A DNA stretch of 8,172 nt from contig JAGWRY010000074.1 in the NCBI GenBank assembly GCA_028869495.1, positions 1-8,172 on the forward strand, read 5' to 3'. Shown piece by piece: positions 5,766-8,172 of this stretch; position 1 is the stretch's first letter; each line of letters starts with the position of its first letter. This DNA comes from Elusimicrobiota bacterium. GTDB lineage: Bacteria > Elusimicrobiota > Elusimicrobia > UBA1565 > UBA9628. The notes below the pieces were generated by a model. It ran no database searches, was not told where the DNA came from, and saw only the letters and a program-made list of their open reading frames with translations. The position numbers and the translations under genes are program-made.

Positions 5766-7100
5766 CTACGCCGCGGGCAGGGTCACGCGGAAGGCGGAGC
5801 CGCCGGGCTGGCGGCTCTCGACGGAGACCTCGCCGCCCTGCGCCTCCGTCAGATGCTTGACGATGGACAGGCCGAGGCCCGTGCCGCCGGCCTCGCGCGA
5901 GCGCGCCTTGTCGACGCGGTAGAAGCGCTCGAAGACGCGCGGCAGGTCGCCCTCGGGGATGCCGACGCCGGTGTCGCGCACGGTCAGGCGCACGCGGCCG
6001 CCGAGGTCCTCGCCCGAGACCTCGACGGAGCCGCCGCGCTCGTTGTACTTCAGCGCGTTGTCGACGAGGTTGGCGACGATCTGGCGCAGGTGCTCGCGGT
6101 CGGCGCGCGCGGGGGGGAGGCCCTCCATCGGCGCGACGCGCACCGTCACGCCCGCGGCCTCGGCCTGGGGGGCGAGCTCGCGCGCGACCTCGGCGCAGAG
6201 CGGGCCCAGCGCGACCGGCTCCAGGCGCGGCGCGCGGTGGCCGGACTCGATCGCGGAGAGGTCGAGCAGGTCGTCGACGAGCTTCGACAGGCGGTCGGCG
6301 TGCGTCTCGATCGTGCGCACGAACTCGGGCGCGTGCTCCTTGTCGTTCAGCGCGCCCTCGCGCAGGGTCTCGGCGAAGCCCTTGATCGAGGCCAAGGGCG
6401 TGCGCAGCTCGTGGCCGACGTTGGCGACGAAGTCGCGGCGCACGGCCTCGAGACGGCGCAGGCGCGTGATGTCGTGCAGGACGACGAGGGCGCCGGCCGG
6501 CCGGTCGGCCCGCGTCAAGGGCGCCGCGTGCGCGTCGAAGACCAGCTCCTCGCGGCCCGCGACCAGGCGGATCTCCTGCGAGATCGGGCGCCGGTCCTTC
6601 AGGACGGCCGCCAGCAGCTCGGAGACGCCCTTGTGGCGCAGGCTCTCGAGGTAAGGCCGCCCGCGCGCGGCGCCCGCGTCCACGCCGAGCAGGCGCGACA
6701 GGGCCGGGTTGACGACGAGCACCAGGCCGCCCGCGTCCACCGCGGCGACGCCCTCGGTCATCTGGGCCAGCACCGCCTCGAGCCGCGCCTTCTCGCCCGT
6801 CAGCTCGGCCAGCTCGCCGCCGGTGCGCTCGGCCAGACGGTTGAGCTCCTCGTCGAGTCCGCCCTCGACGGCGGGCGCCCGCGCCGTGAAGTCGCCCGCG
6901 GCCAGGCGCCGGACGACCTCGGTCAGTTCCTTGAGACGCGCGTCCACCGCGCGCCCGAGCAGCCAGGCCGCGGCCACCAGGACCAGGACGGACGCCGACG
7001 CGGCCTCGTGCGGGGGCAGCAGGTGGACCGCCGCCCAGACGACCGGGGCGGCCAGCGCGCAGAGGCCGAGGGCGGCGCGCCGCCCGGGGCCCAGGCGCAT
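5766..7100 (-). CDS. phoR: PhoR, phosphate regulon sensor histidine kinase
   Basis: This is a 444-residue membrane-bound histidine kinase, close to the usual PhoR length. Two hydrophobic segments (about 9-28 and 34-50) are joined by only a few residues, so there is no real periplasmic sensor domain, as expected for a PhoR that senses through PhoU and PstB rather than a ligand. A short HAMP-like linker (about 50-75, with RRLAAGDFTAR) and a charged helix lead to a PAS domain at about 105-212. The kinase core follows: H-box FVANVGHELRTPLASIKG with H230; N-box NLVDNALKYNE (344-354); G1 box DTGVGIPEG (376-384); F-box RVFERFYRVDKARS; G2 box GGTGLGLSIVKHL (405-417). All catalytic boxes are intact. 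The ATG at 7100-7098 overlaps the phoB stop by one base (TGATG) and has no clear SD, suggesting translational coupling to phoB. PhoR phosphorylates PhoB under phosphate limitation and dephosphorylates it when phosphate is plentiful. Confidence 0.93.
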   Translation of the reverse strand: MRLGPGRRAALGLCALAAPVVWAAVHLLPPHEAASASVLVLVAAAWLLGRAVDARLKELTEVVRRLAAGDFTARAPAVEGGLDEELNRLAERTGGELAELTGEKARLEAVLAQMTEGVAAVDAGGLVLVVNPALSRLLGVDAGAARGRPYLESLRHKGVSELLAAVLKDRRPISQEIRLVAGREELVFDAHAAPLTRADRPAGALVVLHDITRLRRLEAVRRDFVANVGHELRTPLASIKGFAETLREGALNDKEHAPEFVRTIETHADRLSKLVDDLLDLSAIESGHRAPRLEPVALGPLCAEVARELAPQAEAAGVTVRVAPMEGLPPARADREHLRQIVANLVDNALKYNERGGSVEVSGEDLGGRVRLTVRDTGVGIPEGDLPRVFERFYRVDKARSREAGGTGLGLSIVKHLTEAQGGEVSVESRQPGGSAFRVTLPAA

Positions 7101-7789
7101 CAGTCGAGCTTGAGGCGGTAGCCGACGTTCTTGACCGTCACGATGCGCCCCGCCTCGGGGCCGAGCTTGTCGCGCAGGCGCGCGATGTGCTGGTCGATCG
7201 TGCGCGTGTCGATCTCCATCGAGCGGTCGTAGCCCCAGATCTTCTCGAGGAGCTGGTCGCGCGACAGCGCGCGCCCGCCGGCCTGGATCAGGCACTTCAG
7301 GAACTCGAACTCCTTGGAGGTCAGCGTGACGGGCTTGCCCTTGACCCGCGTCTCGTAGCGCTCGACGTCCACCTCGAGCTCGCCGGCGCGCAGGATCGGC
7401 GCGGCCGGCGCGCGCGAAGCGTCGCCGACGCGCCGCAGGATCGCCTTGACCCGGGCCAGCACCTCGCGCACGCTGAAGGGCTTGGTCACGTAGTCGTCGG
7501 CGCCGAGCTCGAGGCCGAGCACGCGGTCCACCTCGTCCTTGCGCGCGGTCAGCATCAGGACCGGGGTCTTGGCCTCCGCGCGCACCGCCTTCAGGAAGCC
7601 GAAGCCGTCCAGGCCCGGGACCATCACGTCGAGCAGGACCAGGTCCGGGCGCTCCTTGCGGAACAGCGAGAGCCCCGCCTCTCCGTCGTGGGCCGCGGCG
7701 ACGCGGTAGCCGTCCTTCTCCAGGTTGTATTTGAGGAGGCGGACGATGTCCTTCTCGTCCTCGACGACCAGGATCTTCTCGTGAGCCAT
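7100..7789 (-). CDS. phoB: PhoB, phosphate regulon response regulator
   Basis: This 229-residue OmpR/PhoB-family transcription factor has the family's usual length. The receiver domain spans residues 4-120: acidic pocket E10-D11-E12, phosphoacceptor D54 in LLDVMVPGLDG, switch T81 in MLTARKDE, and K103 in DDYVTKPF. A short linker (about 122-132) leads to a winged-helix DNA-binding domain at 133-229, with LTSKEFEFLKCL, the recognition region EIDTRTIDQHIARLRDKLG, and the C-terminal wing VTVKNVGYRL. When phosphorylated by PhoR it should bind 11-bp direct-repeat Pho boxes and recruit RNA polymerase. The start ATG at 7789-7787 is fixed by homology at MAHEKILVVEDE. No Shine-Dalgarno sequence is visible in the preceding 20 bases, so initiation may be leaderless or SD-independent. 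The stop TGA shares its last base with the phoR ATG. The adjacent phoR and pst genes make the PhoB name secure over other OmpR-family paralogues. Confidence 0.95.
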   Translation of the reverse strand: MAHEKILVVEDEKDIVRLLKYNLEKDGYRVAAAHDGEAGLSLFRKERPDLVLLDVMVPGLDGFGFLKAVRAEAKTPVLMLTARKDEVDRVLGLELGADDYVTKPFSVREVLARVKAILRRVGDASRAPAAPILRAGELEVDVERYETRVKGKPVTLTSKEFEFLKCLIQAGGRALSRDQLLEKIWGYDRSMEIDTRTIDQHIARLRDKLGPEAGRIVTVKNVGYRLKLD

Positions 7790-7826
7790 GGCGCGAACAT
7801 CGGACCAAATCGGGGGGGCCGAGTCA

Positions 7827-7855
7827 ACGACGGCCGCGTGACGGCGGCGTCAGGC
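7827..7855 (-). promoter_or_regulatory. Possible weak Pho box in front of phoB
   Basis: On the minus strand three 7-mers occur with 11-base period: GCCTGAC (7855-7849), CCGTCAC (7844-7838) and CCGTCGT (7833-7827). Only the middle one matches well the GCGTCAC-type unit seen in front of pstS. The array overlaps the sixA stop codon, so it would sit at the very end of sixA. No convincing -10 lies at the expected distance. A TTGACT at 7827-7822 could instead act as a -35 element, with a poor -10 near 7804-7799. PhoB autoregulation is common in known systems, which makes the site plausible, but this sequence match alone is weak. Confidence 0.35.
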
Positions 7856-8172
7856 GCGGCGGGCGAGCGCGCGCAGGTGGCGGGGAGCCAGCGACCACAG
7901 GAGCGTCGCCCGGCCCGGCGCCGGACGCGGCAGGTCCAGCAGGAGCGCCTGCGACTTCTTCAGCCGCAGGACGGAGCGCGCATCGCCGGTCAGCAGCCAG
8001 GAGGCCAGGCGCGAGAGCTGCGGCTCGTGGCCGACGAGCGCGACGCGCCCCTCGCGGCGCCCCCGGAGCCAGTCGAGGGCCTCCTCGGGCGGGCGACCCG
8101 GAATCAGCGCCGGGCACTCGAGGACCTCCGCGCCGAGGGCCTCGGCCGCCAGCGCGGCCGTCTGCGCGGCGC
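7850..8172 (-). CDS. sixA: SixA-type phosphohistidine phosphatase, C-terminal part (5' end outside window)
   Basis: This is the last 106 codons of a gene entering from the right edge; the first complete codon begins at 8170 and the TGA stop is at 7852-7850. The visible protein starts AAQTAALAAEALGAEV, which matches the 'RAxQTA' segment of SixA in the histidine phosphatase (phosphoglycerate-mutase-like) superfamily. The second catalytic histidine lies in VALVGHEPQLSRLASWL (His48 of the visible part). The N-terminal RHG motif must lie beyond the window. Known members are small cytoplasmic enzymes of about 150-160 residues that remove phosphate from phosphohistidine, for example on histidine kinases or phosphotransfer proteins. 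The basic C-terminus (APRHLRALARRA) and a KKSQALLLDLPRP segment fit bacterial SixA proteins. The gene points the same way as phoB and ends 60 bases before it. Family assignment is firm; the physiological substrate is unknown. Confidence 0.85.
   Translation of the reverse strand, partial: AAQTAALAAEALGAEVLECPALIPGRPPEEALDWLRGRREGRVALVGHEPQLSRLASWLLTGDARSVLRLKKSQALLLDLPRPAPGRATLLWSLAPRHLRALARRA

Noticed and set aside
5853..7121. A 422-codon open frame on the plus strand opposite phoR
   Set aside because: Antisense to an intact histidine kinase; the composition is a mirror of its codons, with no recognisable domain or RBS.
7822..7827. TTGACT before phoB (and a similar TTGACC at 5738-5733 before the porin) as ordinary sigma-70 -35 boxes
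   Set aside because: No acceptable -10 hexamer stands 16-18 bases downstream in either case. The porin copy also falls within the third 11-bp-phased Pho unit.
7824..8117. A 97-codon minus-strand frame overlapping the sixA region
   Set aside because: The neighbouring frame encodes the SixA motif VALVGHEPQLSR and ends at 7850. This frame gives only Pro/Ala/Arg-rich sequence.

Overview
The window is a complete, co-oriented phosphate-starvation (Pho) locus, all on the minus strand. In transcription order (high to low coordinates) it reads: the 3' part of sixA (histidine phosphatase), phoB, phoR, an outer-membrane porin of the 'putative porin' (Porin_5-like) type, pstS, pstC, pstA, pstB and phoU. 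No mobile element, CRISPR array, tRNA or rRNA is visible, and nearly all of the sequence is coding.

Organism: base composition is very high in GC (roughly 70% by eye) and third codon positions are almost all G or C. A porin with a Sec signal peptide and a terminal Phe, together with a PstS that has an ordinary signal peptide and no lipobox, indicates a diderm (Gram-negative) bacterium. The sequence alone does not settle the phylum. A high-GC proteobacterium or one of the uncultured GC-rich diderm lineages would fit.

Layout: 7850-8172 is the SixA C-terminus. 7100-7789 is PhoB and 5766-7100 is PhoR (stop and start share one base). 5640-5765 is a regulatory gap. 4518-5639 is the porin. 4431-4517 is a regulatory gap holding a clear PhoB-type promoter. 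3423-4430 is PstS, 2450-3421 PstC, 1602-2453 PstA, 745-1605 PstB and 38-748 PhoU. The pstC/pstA, pstA/pstB and pstB/phoU junctions are 4-base stop/start overlaps, and pstS/pstC are one base apart, so the transporter genes form a tightly coupled operon.

How the genes work together: the porin would let phosphate through the outer membrane. PstS captures it in the periplasm and PstCAB imports it using ATP. PhoU passes the transport state to PhoR, and PhoR controls phosphorylation of PhoB. PhoB would then act on the GCGTCAC-type repeats with 11-bp period found in front of pstS (strong), the porin (fair) and phoB itself (weak).

The proteins are conventional. The points most worth a second look are regulatory: (1) a perfect 16-bp GC-rich hairpin with a GAGA loop and a following U4 run, lying inside the 5' coding region of pstC and looking like an attenuator between PstS and the membrane complex; (2) a 35-bp near-perfect inverted repeat superimposed on the Pho-box array in front of pstS. 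I found no sign of a wholly new multi-gene system.
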